DNA of 64,000 bases from the NCBI RefSeq assembly GCF_018991925.1, contig NW_024756914.1:6841373-6905372 (forward strand). The letters are read 5' to 3'. A program made the position numbers and the translations under genes. Shown here one piece after another: positions 10,235 through 20,604 of this stretch (position 1 is its first letter; the number at the start of each line of letters is the position of its first letter). Under the pieces are notes generated by a model. The model saw only the letters and a list, made by a program, of their open reading frames with translations. It did not search any database and was not told the DNA's origin. The stretch comes from Homarus americanus. Taxonomy: Eukaryota > Arthropoda > Malacostraca > Decapoda > Nephropidae.

Positions 10235-10670
10235 AAACATTTAAGACAAGAAAAATACATAGACAGAAAAACAGATAAAAAAATGAATAAAAATAACAAG
10301 ACAAACATAGAATAAAGACGAAAAAAAAAGAGAAAAGTCAAAATAAACGACTAAACAAATAAAGAACAGAGAGACGAAGAGAAATGGAGAAAAGACAAAG
10401 AGAAACTCCTAAAAAACAAAGAGAATGAAGAATAATAATCTGAAAACAGGGGAGAATTGAGGAATGAGAGGAGATGAGAAAGAGAATGTGGATGATTGAA
10501 CCAAAGCAAAGGCGTCGATAATAAACAAAGAGAGAGAGAGAGAGATAAATCATACAATAATTAGGGATAGTTGAGAAAATACGTAGAAGGGAATAAGAAT
10601 AACTAATAAAGTGGGTGAGAAAGATGGATGATAATTTGTGGAATAAGTGAATTGGGATTAGTATGTTAAG
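10235..10670. other. A-rich unique spacer, no gene
   Basis: Purine-biased sequence full of aaagaga and aataag words, with a short (GA)n at 10526-10545. It separates two oppositely oriented CTGT/GACA arrays and would be the loop of a large potential hairpin. No protein signal. Confidence 0.6.
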
Positions 10671-10702
10671 GCAGACAGACAGACAGACAAACCTTGGCAA
10701 AA

Positions 10703-10777
<75 letters not shown>

Positions 10778-10791
10778 GGCAGACAGACAGA
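10671..10791 (-). repeat. (GACA)n array
   Basis: About 28 units, interrupted at 10690-10702. It lies in inverted orientation to the (CTGT)n at 10149-10234. Confidence 0.95.
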
Positions 10792-11040
10792 GGAATGAAG
10801 GTACCCAACTCACCCTATGTTTATACAAGACGCTTCACAGAACACTGAGCTATCATACAACTCAATTTTAAAATGATGACTGTGTAAACGTTAAAGATAA
10901 TGAGAGTTTACATTCGGATGCAAATTCTCTTCTCCAAGTCTGACGCGAACCAAAGCCCCAGCGATAATAAGAATCTACAAATCCATCATGGTGGGCGGGT
11001 CTGTTTTAGTCACATTTCACTATATTTATCTATCCATCTA

Positions 11041-11288
11041 TGTGTGAGTGGGTGGGGTGAATTGGGTGGGTGGGGTGGATAGGTGAGGTGGAGTGGGTAG
11101 AGCTGGCTATGATGGGTAGAAATGGGATGGAGGTGGGTAGAATGGATTTTTTGGGGGTGGGGAGGGTGAAGTGGGTGGGGGAGGGTGGAGTGGGTGGGGT
11201 AGATAGGGGGTGGGTGAGGTGGGTAGAGTAGGTGGGGTGGGTGGATGGGTAGGGTGGGTGGGTTAGTGGGTGGGGTGGGTAGAATGAG
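11041..11288 (+). repeat. G-rich minisatellite, GGGTGGGGTGGA words
   Basis: Irregular 5-15-bp units with many GGG and GGGG runs, so the plus strand has quadruplex-forming potential. Minus-strand His/Pro/Thr frames are artefacts. Confidence 0.85.
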
Positions 11289-11352
11289 GGGCGGGAAAGC
11301 TGATCAAACAAAGATTAATTTTCTTATTAAGAAAGTAACGGAGTCTTGTTTG

Positions 11353-11397
11353 ATTAGGTTAGGTTAGGTTTGTTTTGGTTAGGTTAGGTTAGGTTAG
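11353..11397 (+). repeat. Interstitial TTAGG tract
   Basis: TTAGG units in two groups split by tttgtttt: three before, four after. Confidence 0.9.
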
Positions 11398-11564
11398 CAA
11401 ACGGTTACAATAGAAATCTAGTAATCTAATAATTCTAAACGGATCTAAGGTTAATTTAAGAACGCACACTCGCACGCACGCACAGGGCTGGCTAACACGA
11501 GCCACACCACAAAGGCAGAATTGCCTTCATAGTCTTTCTCTCTTTCAGTGAGTCTCTTCCTCTC

Positions 11565-11664
11565 TTCTCTCTCTCTCTCTCTCTCTTGAATGAACCAACG
11601 TGGGAGACTCTCAAAGGCTCTCCCAGGCACCAGTATGTAGGGAGGTGTCCTATAATCTGGCTCT

Positions 11665-11727
<63 letters not shown>
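11565..11727. repeat. (CT)n and (TG)n microsatellites
   Basis: (CT)n at about 11565-11586 and pure (TG)n at about 11666-11727. The 80 bp between them is unique. Confidence 0.95.
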
Positions 11728-11729
<2 letters not shown>

Positions 11730-12155
11730 TTTTGCTTAATCTAGATATCAGTTCGGTAATGCCGATAGCGAGAGTGGAGGAAAAGAAAGAAGAGAACTAC
11801 AATGATGATGGTGATGATAAGGAGGAGGAGAAGAAGAACAAAAACAAGAAGAACAAGAAGAACAAGAAGTGAACACAGTATTTGCCTTAAGTGTTTATAC
11901 GATGAGTAAGGTTGAGAGAGAGAGAACTAGGGAGAGGTAATGAAAAAAGTGGGAAAAAGATAGAAAGATAGATAAAGAAAGAGAGACAGAGACAGAGAGA
12001 GACAAAGAAAGAATCCCGTTATAATTGTTTCAACCACCTAACCCCAAATTTCTCTGGTGTGGCACAAAGAAAACGAGAGAAAAAAATAATAATAAACTAA
12101 CTCCCATTTTCTATGAAGTATGTTTGTTCCGAGTCTGTTGTAGTACTCTTGTTAG

Positions 12156-12159
<4 letters not shown>
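11728..12159. other. Unique, A-rich sequence, no gene
   Basis: A plus-strand open frame to 11870 ends in an (AAG/AAC)n Lys/Asn tail. The rest is GA/GACA-flavoured text followed by ordinary DNA. No motif is seen. Confidence 0.5.

Positions 12160-12211
<52 letters not shown>
12160..12211. repeat. (CA)n microsatellite
   Basis: A pure CA run of about 52 bp. Confidence 0.97.
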
Positions 12212-12213
<2 letters not shown>

Positions 12214-12359
12214 TAGTTCAGTCTCTCTTCAGCTCCTCACCTCACGCACCCCTTCTTACTCAGTCCATCACCCCACATACTTTTACCATGTCCAATACAG
12301 ACCCTCCTTACACCCTCCTCAACCTCACTGAACCCCTCCTCATAACCATTACCACAATC

Positions 12360-12422
12360 TAGCCCCTCCTCAACCCCCCTTTCAGCCCCTTCAGCCCCTC
12401 CAGCCCCTCCAGCCCCTCCAGT
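12360..12422 (+). repeat. CAGCCCCTC tandem repeat
   Basis: Nine-to-twelve-base units of agcccctcc or agcccctt occur six to seven times. Confidence 0.8.
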
Positions 12423-12549
12423 TCATCACCCTTCCCGCCACAAGGAAATTGACTAATCAAGAACTTTCCTCTCGGCTGAGGTGACCGGCTGGTGTGTTTC
12501 ATGTGCTGACCGCGATGACCTCTGGTTGGCTGAGGGGTAGGTCAGTCCT

Positions 12550-12775
12550 GCAGTGATTGGCTGAGGGGTAGGTCAGTGATTGGCTGAATATGTCAGTACT
12601 GCAATGATTGGCTGAGGGTAGGTCAATCCTGCAGTGATTGGCTGAGGGTAGGTCAGGACTGCAATGATTGGCTGAGGGTAGGTCAGTCCTGTATTAAATA
12701 GTTGGGTATTGGTCAATCCTGCAGTGATTGGGCAAGGCAAGACTAGGTCAGCACTTGTGATTGGTTGAAGGTAAG
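12550..12775 (-). repeat. 30-bp minisatellite bearing CCAAT boxes (cluster B)
   Basis: The unit begins TGATTGGCTGAGGGTAGGTC. ATTGG (reverse CCAAT) starts at 12556, 12579, 12607, 12637, 12667, 12708, 12727 and 12760. The central three are exactly 30 bp apart. A variant ggttggctgag lies at about 12522. As DNA this is a simple VNTR. As sites it is a phased NF-Y-type array on the strand opposite to cluster A. Confidence 0.8.
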
Positions 12776-12784
12776 TCAAACGTG

Positions 12785-12808
12785 TCGTGACTGACTGACT
12801 GACTGACT
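12785..12808 (+). repeat. (GACT)n short run
   Basis: Five to six TGAC units. Confidence 0.85.
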
Positions 12809-13315
12809 GTGTTTGGTTGTGAGTAGATTACCAATGATCTATCCTGTAGTAGATTACAGGCTGTCACTGTAGGTTGCTATAATTGACTGGGGGTATTCCA
12901 TAATAATTATTCATACCAAATTAACACTAATAATCATCCCTGGAGACTACTGATGATCATTCCCGGTTATTGATGATATCTGCTGAGTAATGATGACGCG
13001 GCGATATTTACTGATTACACTCTACGAAAATTATTAATAAGTAATTATAATCACGAGTCATAAACGTCTGAACTGAATGAAATAATGATACTATTGATCA
13101 TATCTGGGCTAATTTTTTTGTTCTCTTGTTGACGATAAATTATTAATACGCCCGATAATTTATGCTAATGAATGAATATTAATTTCAATAAATAATCAGG
13201 ACTTTTCCCTTATATATATCAAACAATACAGCTTCAGGGTATTTTTTTGTTTAATTCCACGTTATAAATATTGTTTTATTCTTCACAGGAACTGGCATAT
13301 AAAATATTATGGGTG
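12809..13315. other. AT-rich unique sequence, no gene
   Basis: Contains diverged 'tgatgatca.t..c.g' phrases between about 12915 and 13110 (tactgatgatcattcc, attgatgatatctg, tactattgatcatatc), perhaps an old repeat. No open frame or splice pair of note. Confidence 0.55.
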
Positions 13316-13396
13316 ATACTGGACACATACTGAACACATACTAGATACATGCTGGATACATACTAGTCACATACTGGACACACACTGGACACATAA
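13316..13396 (+). repeat. 11-bp repeat ACATACTGGAC
   Basis: About seven degenerate units. Confidence 0.85.
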
Positions 13397-13399
13397 ATT

Positions 13400-13745
13400 A
13401 TTCGTTAATAAGAGAGGGGCAGAAGGAAAAGAAAGCAAGAAAGGTGAAGGATAAGAGGAAGAGGAAGGAAAGAGGAAGGGAAAGAAGAGGAGAGGAAAAA
13501 TGAGAGAGGAAAACAGAGAAGGATAAGAAAAAAAAAGGAAAAAGGTATAAACAGAAGAAGAAGAGGAGGAAGAGAAGAGGAAAAAAATGAGAGAGGAAAA
13601 CAGAGGAGGATAAGAAAAACAGGAAAAAAAGGTAAAGACAGAAGAGGAAGAGGAAGAAGAGAAGAGGAAAACAGAGAAGGATAAGAAAAACAAGATAAAA
13701 GGGTAAAAATAGAAGAGCAAGAGGAGGAAAAGAAAGAGGAGAGTA
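13400..13745 (+). repeat. Polypurine tract
   Basis: AGGAAGAGGAAG and GGATAAGAAAAA text with an approximate 110-bp super-repeat (aaacagagaaggataagaaaaa, then gtataaacagaagaag, and so on). All three minus-strand frames are open as Phe/Leu/Ser, which is a composition artefact. Confidence 0.85.
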
Positions 13746-13886
13746 AAAAACGCAGATAAACATAAAGGGTAATCATTGAGGCTAAATTGAACTCCACCTG
13801 ATGTACCTGTTTAAGTCATAATTGGAGGTAATTGCCCAAGAAAGATAACGGTGTGCGTATTCCAGTGCTTGGTTTATTACTTGCTG

Positions 13887-13913
13887 GTGTGTGTGTGTGT
13901 GTTTATTGTTGGC

Positions 13914-13967
<54 letters not shown>

Positions 13968-13973
13968 ATTGGC

Positions 13974-14006
<33 letters not shown>
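13887..14006. repeat. Triple (TG)n with TTATTGGCCTC separators
   Basis: Three TG runs (about 13887-13902, 13917-13964 and 13976-14004) are separated by near copies of tttattggcctc. The compound unit itself looks duplicated. Confidence 0.9.
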
Positions 14007-14009
<3 letters not shown>

Positions 14010-14081
14010 CTTTACTGTTGACCTTCATAGACACACAGGTAAACAAATATAAAAATAGTTAATATATACCTATTTTGTTAC

Positions 14082-14419
14082 GTTTACATACATACATAAT
14101 GGTTGCCCCTCCTGTAATGAGAATGGCCAGGCCCAAGGGCCACCTAGACGTGAATTTGTTTAAGGTGTTGAAGCTGTCGCCAACACAACAACCACACCCT
14201 GAGTTAATGACCTGAGTGACCCAGTGTCAAGGAATCGTCCGTGGCCAACTGCACTGGCTAACCATTACCCCGTAACACGACGCGCGAATCGATTAACATC
14301 CAGGTCCCCAATTACTGTTGGGTAGATAGAGGTAAATGACGCAAAGGAACTTGCTCATAGTTCCTCTGCCGGGGATCAGACCTGGGTCCACTCGCTTGGG
14401 AGGCGAAACACTGACCATT

Positions 14420-14426
<7 letters not shown>
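14082..14426 (-). mobile_element. tRNA-Gly-headed SINE
   Basis: Read on the minus strand, the element starts near 14426 with a tRNA-like head: taatggtcagtg (A-box-like), the anticodon-loop segment cgcctcccaagcg, and ggtctgatcccc (B-box-like with one transposition). This matches the 3' two-thirds of tRNA-Gly(CCC). The body then runs to about 14104, including cctggatgttaatcgatt and ggcccttgggcctggccatt. It ends in a (TATG)n tail at about 14082-14097. Length is about 345 bp, normal for a SINE. The body resembles sequence I associate with dispersed decapod repeats, but I could not search for it. The head abuts (CA)n/(TA)n, which may have expanded after insertion. Confidence 0.7.
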
Positions 14427-14570
<144 letters not shown>

Positions 14571-14804
14571 GTGCTTGTCTCATCATAAAATAAGAGTTAA
14601 GACTCTATAATTAAAGACTAATTTGTATTATTAATGAGAGGTGAGGCAGGTGTGCACACACCCCCACACCGTCTGGTCCACTTATTAAAACATCTTTAGT
14701 CTCACTTAGCAGTTTTCCCTCCGCCTCCATTTGTCACCTGATGACTTTTTGGTCTCTGTCTAATTCGAATATTTTTAGTTTTTGGGTCTTGATGTGCTGA
14801 TGTC
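14571..14804. other. Unique spacer
   Basis: Ordinary sequence with no supported gene. Confidence 0.5.
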
Positions 14805-15405
14805 TTCCTGTCTCTCTGTCTGTCTCTATCTCTCAATCTTTCTCTCTGTCTGCTTTTGCATCCTTTTCTCTTTTCTGTCGGTTTTACTCTGTCTGTCTGC
14901 CTGTCTTTCTGTCGTGCATCTCACTCAATTTTCCCTATTTCTCCCCTCGTTAATCCCCACCTTTCCTTCTGTATCCTTCTCTCCTCTTCCCCCCTTTTCC
15001 TCCCTCACCCTACCTACTCTCCTCACCATAAGGTCCTCCTACCCTTCATACCCCTCCATCTCTCTCAAAAATCTCTCCCCCCCTCCCCCCAGCCTCTCCC
15101 CCAGTCCTATCTTCCTCATCTCCTCTTCCTCCATCATCTGTTCTTCCCCTCACCCCTGTCACCCCTCCCCTCACCCCCTCCCTCACCCCCTCCCCTCCTG
15201 CCCTCCCTCACCCCTCCCTCACCCCTCTCTCCTTCCATTACTCCCTCCTTACAAAACACATCTTCCCTCCCTCTATAGCCTTCACTCTTTCCTCCCTTGC
15301 CTCCCTATTTCCTCCCTCCTTTCCTCCCTCCTTCTACCCTAAACATCACCTCTCCCCCCCTTCTCCTTTACTTCTTCCCTCCTTCTTCTTCTCCTTCTAT
15401 TTACC
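14805..15405. repeat. Polypyrimidine region
   Basis: Begins with (CTGT/CTCT) words to about 14925, then CCTCCC/CACCCC text. Near 15150-15230 there is a short array of CCCTCACCCCTCC units. Ser/Pro/Leu frames are artefacts. Confidence 0.85.
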
Positions 15406-15435
15406 ATCGAGTAGAAAAGCAAACAACCTTAGAAT

Positions 15436-16110
15436 TAGTGTATGTCTGACTCTGTGTCTGTATGTCTGACTCTGTGTCTGTATGTCTGACTCTGTGTCTG
15501 TATGTCTGACTCTGTGTCTGTATGTCTGTCTCTGTGTCTGTATGTCTGTCTCTGTGTCTGTATGTCTGTCTCTTTGTCTGTATGTCTGGCTCTGTGTCTG
15601 TATGTCTGTCTCTGTGTCTGTATGTCTGACTCTGTGTCTGTGCATGTCTGACTCTGTGTCTCACTGCTCTGTCTCTGTGTCTGTATGTCTGACTCTGTGT
15701 CTGTATGTCTGTCTCTGTGTCTGTATGTCTGACTCTGTGTCTGTATGTCTGACTCTGTGTCTGTATGTCTGACTCTGTGTCTGTATGTGTCTCTGTGTCT
15801 GTATGTCTGTCTCTGTGTGCACCATATGTCTGACTCTGTGTCTCTGTATGTCTGACTCTGTGTCTGTATGTCTGACTCTGTGTCTGTATGTCTGTCTCTG
15901 TGTCTGTATGTCTGACTCTGTGTCTGTATGTCTGACTCTGTGTTTGTATGTCTGTCTCCGTGTCTGTATGTTTGTCTCTGTGTCTGTATGTCTGTATTTG
16001 TGTTATAATTGTCTGTTTGTGTCTGTTTGTTTATGTGTGTCTGTTTGTGTCTGTTTGTGTCTGTTTGTTTGTCTGTGTCTGTTTGTTTGTGTGTGTCTGT
16101 GTCTGTCTTC
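15436..16110 (+). repeat. 20-bp minisatellite TATGTCTGACTCTGTGTCTG
   Basis: About 27 units alternate between TATGTCTGACTCTGTGTCTG and TATGTCTGTCTCTGTGTCTG, then decay into TGTTTGTGTCTG after 15990. Twenty is not a multiple of three, so each strand reads through all frames. This explains open frames of up to 301 residues ([18 protein letters not shown]), which are not genes. Confidence 0.95.
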
Positions 16111-16205
16111 CCACCTGTATTAGTGTTTGTCTGTGGGTCTATGGATATCTGTCTGTCTATATGAGAGTAATATTTTTCATATTGTATGATTAGTTCTTTA
16201 CTTTT

Positions 16206-16238
16206 AATGACGATAATAATAACAATAACAATAACAAC

Positions 16239-16326
<88 letters not shown>
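16206..16326. repeat. (AAT)n microsatellite
   Basis: About 30 pure ATA units after a degenerate AACAAT start. Confidence 0.97.
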
Positions 16327-16332
<6 letters not shown>

Positions 16333-16417
16333 CATATCACAACAAATCAACTTTATTATTACAACACCAAAATATAAAATATATATTGAGTTCAGTCCCA
16401 CCACCTTCATTACAACC

Positions 16418-16443
16418 TAACCTAACCTAACCTAACCTAACCT
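16418..16443 (-). repeat. Interstitial TTAGG tract (CCTAA on plus)
   Basis: Five perfect AACCT units. Confidence 0.92.
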
Positions 16444-16477
16444 ATACCATACTAATTTATGTAATATATCACCTCTG

Positions 16478-16479
<2 letters not shown>

Positions 16480-16536
<57 letters not shown>

Positions 16537-16629
16537 CAGTATATATTACGTCTTTTATATTACTTCATAGATCATACTGTCTGGCTTATGATATATGATG
16601 CGTCATACTACACCAAGACCACCAGCAGC

Positions 16630-16677
<48 letters not shown>
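16480..16677. repeat. (CA)n-(TA)n and (TG)n microsatellites
   Basis: (CA)n at about 16480-16511 runs into (TA)n at 16512-16536. (TG)n lies at about 16634-16677. Confidence 0.95.
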
Positions 16678-16680
<3 letters not shown>

Positions 16681-16738
16681 ATATTCTTTCACTTATTTTA
16701 TGTATAATTTAGTATGTAGTTTGTGGCGGATCTGAACG

Positions 16739-16739
16739 A

Positions 16740-16823
<84 letters not shown>
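16739..16823. repeat. (TTA)n microsatellite
   Basis: About 28 pure units. It lies about 410 bp from the (AAT)n run at 16206-16326, its reverse complement. Confidence 0.97.
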
Positions 16824-17004
16824 TGCTTATTTTTCAACTTCGCTTATATCGCTTCTGTTATATAATTTGTCTTATATTTACCATTTTTATTGTTTCTATA
16901 CATGTTATAATTATGTATGTTTTATGTATACATTTGTGGTCTATGTATTATGTTGTCTATATATATGGTACAGTTATTCTCTTATATAATATACTGTAGC
17001 TTTA

Positions 17005-17515
17005 TATGGTGTACCACCCACACCACAACCACCACACACAACAACACTACCACACAACCACCACACAACACTACCACCACACAACACCAATACACTAACC
17101 AACACTACCACCCACACACACTACCAACCACCACACAATACTACCACCACACAACACCAATACACTACCACACAACACTACCACCACACAACACTACCAA
17201 CCACCACACAACACTACCAACCACCACACAACACTACCAACCACCACTACCACACCTTTTCTACCACAGCAGTACACCACCACACACAACACTCTACCAC
17301 ACAACACCAATACCTACCACACAACACTACTACACCACACAACACTACCACCACACAACACCAATACCTACCACAACACTACCACACAACAGTACACCAC
17401 CACACAACACTACCACCACACAACACCAATACACTACCACACAACACTACCACCCACACAACAGTACACCACCACACAACCACTACCAACCACCACTACC
17501 ACACCATAATATACC
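17005..17515 (-). repeat. ACCACACAACACT satellite, first orientation
   Basis: A 13-bp unit ACCACACAACACT with variants (CCAATACACT, CCAACC). It is the reverse complement of the array at 18228-19250. Confidence 0.92.
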
Positions 17516-17800
17516 ATAAACAGGTATATAACCCCCCACCCAAAAAAAAAAATACCTTATCTTCCTCAGACAACAGAAATGTTTACACAGACTCAGGCTA
17601 CCACCTGTCACGACTGCCTGCGGTACCATGATAACACTGAACAGAAAGCCAGGCATCACCAACCCCCCTGCCTCCTTCCCCCCCTCCCCCTCCTCCTTGG
17701 TCGTGTGATAATGTAAGCAAGGGAGGAATAACAGTGTTAAGCCTCTTAGAAGCAGTTCACCAAAGACGACTGTTCCTTGGATTTGCATCACATCGCCTGG
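17516..17800. other. Unique island between inverted satellites
   Basis: Base-balanced sequence. On the plus strand an acceptor-like ccttatcttcctcag is followed by 49 open codons starting TTEMFTQTQATTCHDCLRYH and reaching a TAA near 17715, with no good donor. The minus strand is open across the whole island as well. No family recognised. Confidence 0.3.
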
Positions 17801-17804
17801 ATTA

Positions 17805-18120
17805 GTACTGTGGTGGTGATGGTGTGTGGTGGTGGTGGTGGGGGGAGGGGGTTATAGTGGTGTGTGGTTGTGTTTGTGTCGTGGTGGGGGAGAGGTGTTG
17901 AGGTGTCTATCTGTCTGTCTGTCGGTCTGTCTGTCTGTCTGTCTGTCTACCTATCTACCTGTCTTTCTGTCTGTTTGTCTATATTTTTGTCTGTCGGTAT
18001 ATCTGTCTGTCTGTCAGTCTACCTGTCTTTCTGTCTGTCTGTCTATATTTTTGTCTGTTGGTATATCTGTCTATCTATCTGTCTGTCTGTCTGTCTGTCT
18101 GTCTGGCTGTCTGTCTATCA
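17805..18120 (+). repeat. (GGT)n then (CTGT)n arrays
   Basis: GGT/GTGT text at 17805-17900, then imperfect (CTGT)n with CTAC and TATATTTTTG interruptions. A block of roughly 75 bp (about 17945-18020) is repeated at about 18020-18090. Confidence 0.9.
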
Positions 18121-18227
18121 CCCCAAAAGCCGTAGGTTGTGAGTTTATTGCGTTGGAATGAACTCCGCTGAAGGCAGTAAGGATCCTTCATTAGTTGTAG
18201 AGCCACAAGGGGCGTGTAATTGTCTTT

Positions 18228-19250
18228 CTGGCGGTGGTGTTGTGTGGTGGTGTTGTGTGGTGGTGTTGTGTGTGGTGTTGTTAATGATGGTGTTGTGTGG
18301 TGGTGTTGTGTGGTGAGGGTGTTGTGTGGGTGGACTGTTGTGTGAAGTAGTGTTGTGTGAAGTAGTGTTAATGTGGAGTGGTGTTGTGTGGTAGTGTTGT
18401 GTGGTGGTGTTGTGTGGTGGTGTTGTGTGGGTGGTGTTGTGTGGTAGTGTTGTGTGGTAGTGTGTGGTAGTGTTGTGGTGGTGTTGTGTGGTAGTGTTGT
18501 GTGGGGTAGTGTTGTGTGGTAGTGTTGTGTGGTGGTGTGTGGTGGTGTTGTGTGGTGGTGTTGTGTATTAGTGTTGTGCGGTAGTGTTGTGTGAGGTGGT
18601 GTTGTGTGGTAGTGTTGTGTGATGGTGTGTGTGGTAGTGTTGTGTGGATGTTGTTGTGTGGTGGTGTGGTAGTGTTTTATGGTAGTTTTGTGTGGTAGTG
18701 TTGTGTGGTAGTGTTGTGTGGTAGTGTTATATGGTAGTGTTGTGTGGTAGTGTTGTGTGGTGGTGTTGTGTGGTAGTGTTGTGTGGTAGTGTTTTGTGGT
18801 AATGTTGTGTGGTAGTGTTTTGTGGTAGTGTTGTGTGGTAGTGTTGTGTGGTAGTGTTGTGTGGTGGTGTTGTGTGGTAGTGTTGTGTGGGTGGTGTTGT
18901 GTGGTAGTGTTGTGTGTGGTGGTGTTGTGTGGTAGTGTTGTGTGGTGGTGTTGTGTGGTAGTGTTGCATAGTAGTGTTATTATTAGTAGTAGTGTTGTGG
19001 TAGTGTTAATGTGGTAGTGTTGTGTGGTGGTGTTGTGTTAGTGTTGTGTAGTGGTGTTGTGTGGTGGTGTTGTGTGGTAGTGGTGTGTAGTATGTTATGT
19101 GGTAGTGTTGTGTAGTGGTGTTGTGTGGTGGTGTGTGGTAATGTTGTGTGGTAGTGTTGTGTGGTAGTGTTGCGTGGCGGTGTTGTGTGGTAGTGTTGTG
19201 TGGTATATTTGTGTGGTATGTTGTGTGGTAGTGTTGTGTGGTAGTGTTTG
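18228..19250 (+). repeat. AGTGTTGTGTGGT satellite, second orientation
   Basis: About 1 kb of a 13-bp unit, roughly 70 copies with GGTGTTGTGTGGT and TAATGTGG variants. It is inverted relative to 17005-17515, about 710 bp away. Confidence 0.93.
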
Positions 19251-19292
19251 TGTGTGTGTCTGTCTGTCTGTGTGTGTGTGTGTGTGTGTGTA
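19246..19292. repeat. (TG)n microsatellite
   Basis: TG run with a short CTGT insert, at the right edge of the satellite. Confidence 0.9.
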
Positions 19293-19720
19293 ATTACCAA
19301 ACGACACACCGTAATGCAAATCGCAACACAATTAAAATATATTTATTGTATTATAATCAACTTGTTACCTTTTAAATACTAATTTGGCTCATTTGACGTC
19401 AGAGAGAGAGAGAGAGATTTTGACATTGAATTCAGACAGAGGGAAGCCTCTCCCAGTAACCCCAAAGCTAAGTCGATATTCCCCATCTTGTTATGTATTT
19501 CCTTGCGATATCCCACCAAGATACTTGAAAGATATCGCTCTCAGACGCTCTAAGATAACAGGCCGGGTCCTTGGGGTGTGTGTGTGTGTGTGTGTGTGTG
19601 GAGCTGAGAGCGTTATGAGAGTCATAAGTGAGCAGGTTAATGTGTTAGGTTTGCATATAGATGTCGCTAGTAACTGTGGCGCACGGAGCTGGATCACACC
19701 AGATATGTATAGCAGAGGTG
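19293..19720. other. Unique island with a plus-strand open frame
   Basis: Contains TGACGTCA at 19394-19401, a short (GA)n at 19401-19418 and (TG)n at 19577-19601. The plus strand is open throughout, beginning MAHLTSERER. The stretch GKPLPVTPKLSRYSPSCYVF before the TG run and AESVMRVISEQVNVLGLHID after it are not repeat-like. The frame then continues into the GTGTT satellite, which argues against a real gene. No family recognised. Confidence 0.3.
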
Positions 19721-20035
19721 GTGTTGTGTTGTGTTGTGGTGTGGTGGTATTGGGTGGTGTTGTGTGGTGTGGTGTGGTATTTGGTTGCGTTGTGTTGTAT
19801 TGTGTTGTGTTGTCTTGGGGTTATGTGTGTGTGTGTTGTGTTGCATTGTGTGGTGTGGTGTGGTATTTGGTTGCGTTGTGTTGTATTGTGTTGCGTTGTG
19901 TTGTGTTGTGTTGTGTTGTGTTGCGTTGTGTTGCGTTGTGTTGTGTTGCGTTGTGTTGCGTTGTGTTGTGGTGTGTGTGTGTGTTGCGTTATGTTGTGTT
20001 GCGTTGTGTTGTATGTGTGTTGTGTTGTGTATGTG
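19720..20035 (+). repeat. (GTGTT)n / (GCGTT)n pentanucleotide array
   Basis: TGTTG and TGCGT units with GTGTGT stretches. Poly-Cys/Val frames are artefacts. Confidence 0.93.
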
Positions 20036-20440
20036 CGTAGAAATAAGTGTATTATATGAATGTGTATATGTATAGATATAGGCATAGGTTGTATAGATGT
20101 ATGCTGTATATATATAGAGAGAGAGATTACTGTTATAATGCAGTGATGTATTTCAAAGCACACACTCAATTAACGCTGTGTTTGTATACGGCTTATTGAT
20201 GTTTCTCGTGTATGGAGTGTTGGTGTACACAGAGTAGCCCCCAAAAAATGTAGTCGCCGATTTTGACCAGATTTGACCAGATTTTACTCGATTTATGCGA
20301 CATTTTACCAGGTTTACGCCATATAATACCAGATTTAAACACAAATTTGATCCAAGTTTGGCATGATTAGACCAGATATTGACCAGATTTTAGCCACAGA
20401 CGAAATTATTTAAAATAGACCAGCAGGTTGTGGGTCAATA
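20036..20440. other. Unique, AT-rich; TTTGACCAGA phrase repeats
   Basis: Short (GA)n at about 20115-20127. Between about 20260 and 20425 the phrase TTTGACCAGATTT and near copies (ttaccaggttt, taccagattta, tattgaccagatttt) occur six or seven times at irregular 10-70-bp spacing. No gene signal. Confidence 0.5.
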
Positions 20441-20535
20441 GCCAGATACAGGTTAATGTTACAGGTTACAGGTACAGGTAAGGTTACAGGTTACAGGTAC
20501 AGGTAAGATTATAGGTTACAGGTACAGGTGGAGGT
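20440..20535 (+). repeat. TTACAGGTACAGGTAAGG repeat
   Basis: Several units of acaggttacaggtacaggtaag. They mimic splice donors (cag|gtaag) but are repeats. Confidence 0.8.
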
Positions 20536-20604
20536 TTGTTTACATATGGTTACTGAGATCTTGTGTGGCCGCCGTGTTACTGCCTCAAGGTGTTTAGTGA
20601 GACG

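Noticed and set aside
15435..16340. 301-residue minus-strand frame rich in His, Thr, Asp and Arg
   Set aside because: It is the 20-bp TATGTCTG minisatellite read through all frames plus an (AAT)n poly-Ile end.
20440..20535. Series of cag|gtaag donors
   Set aside because: Products of an ACAGGTAAGGTT repeat, not splice sites.
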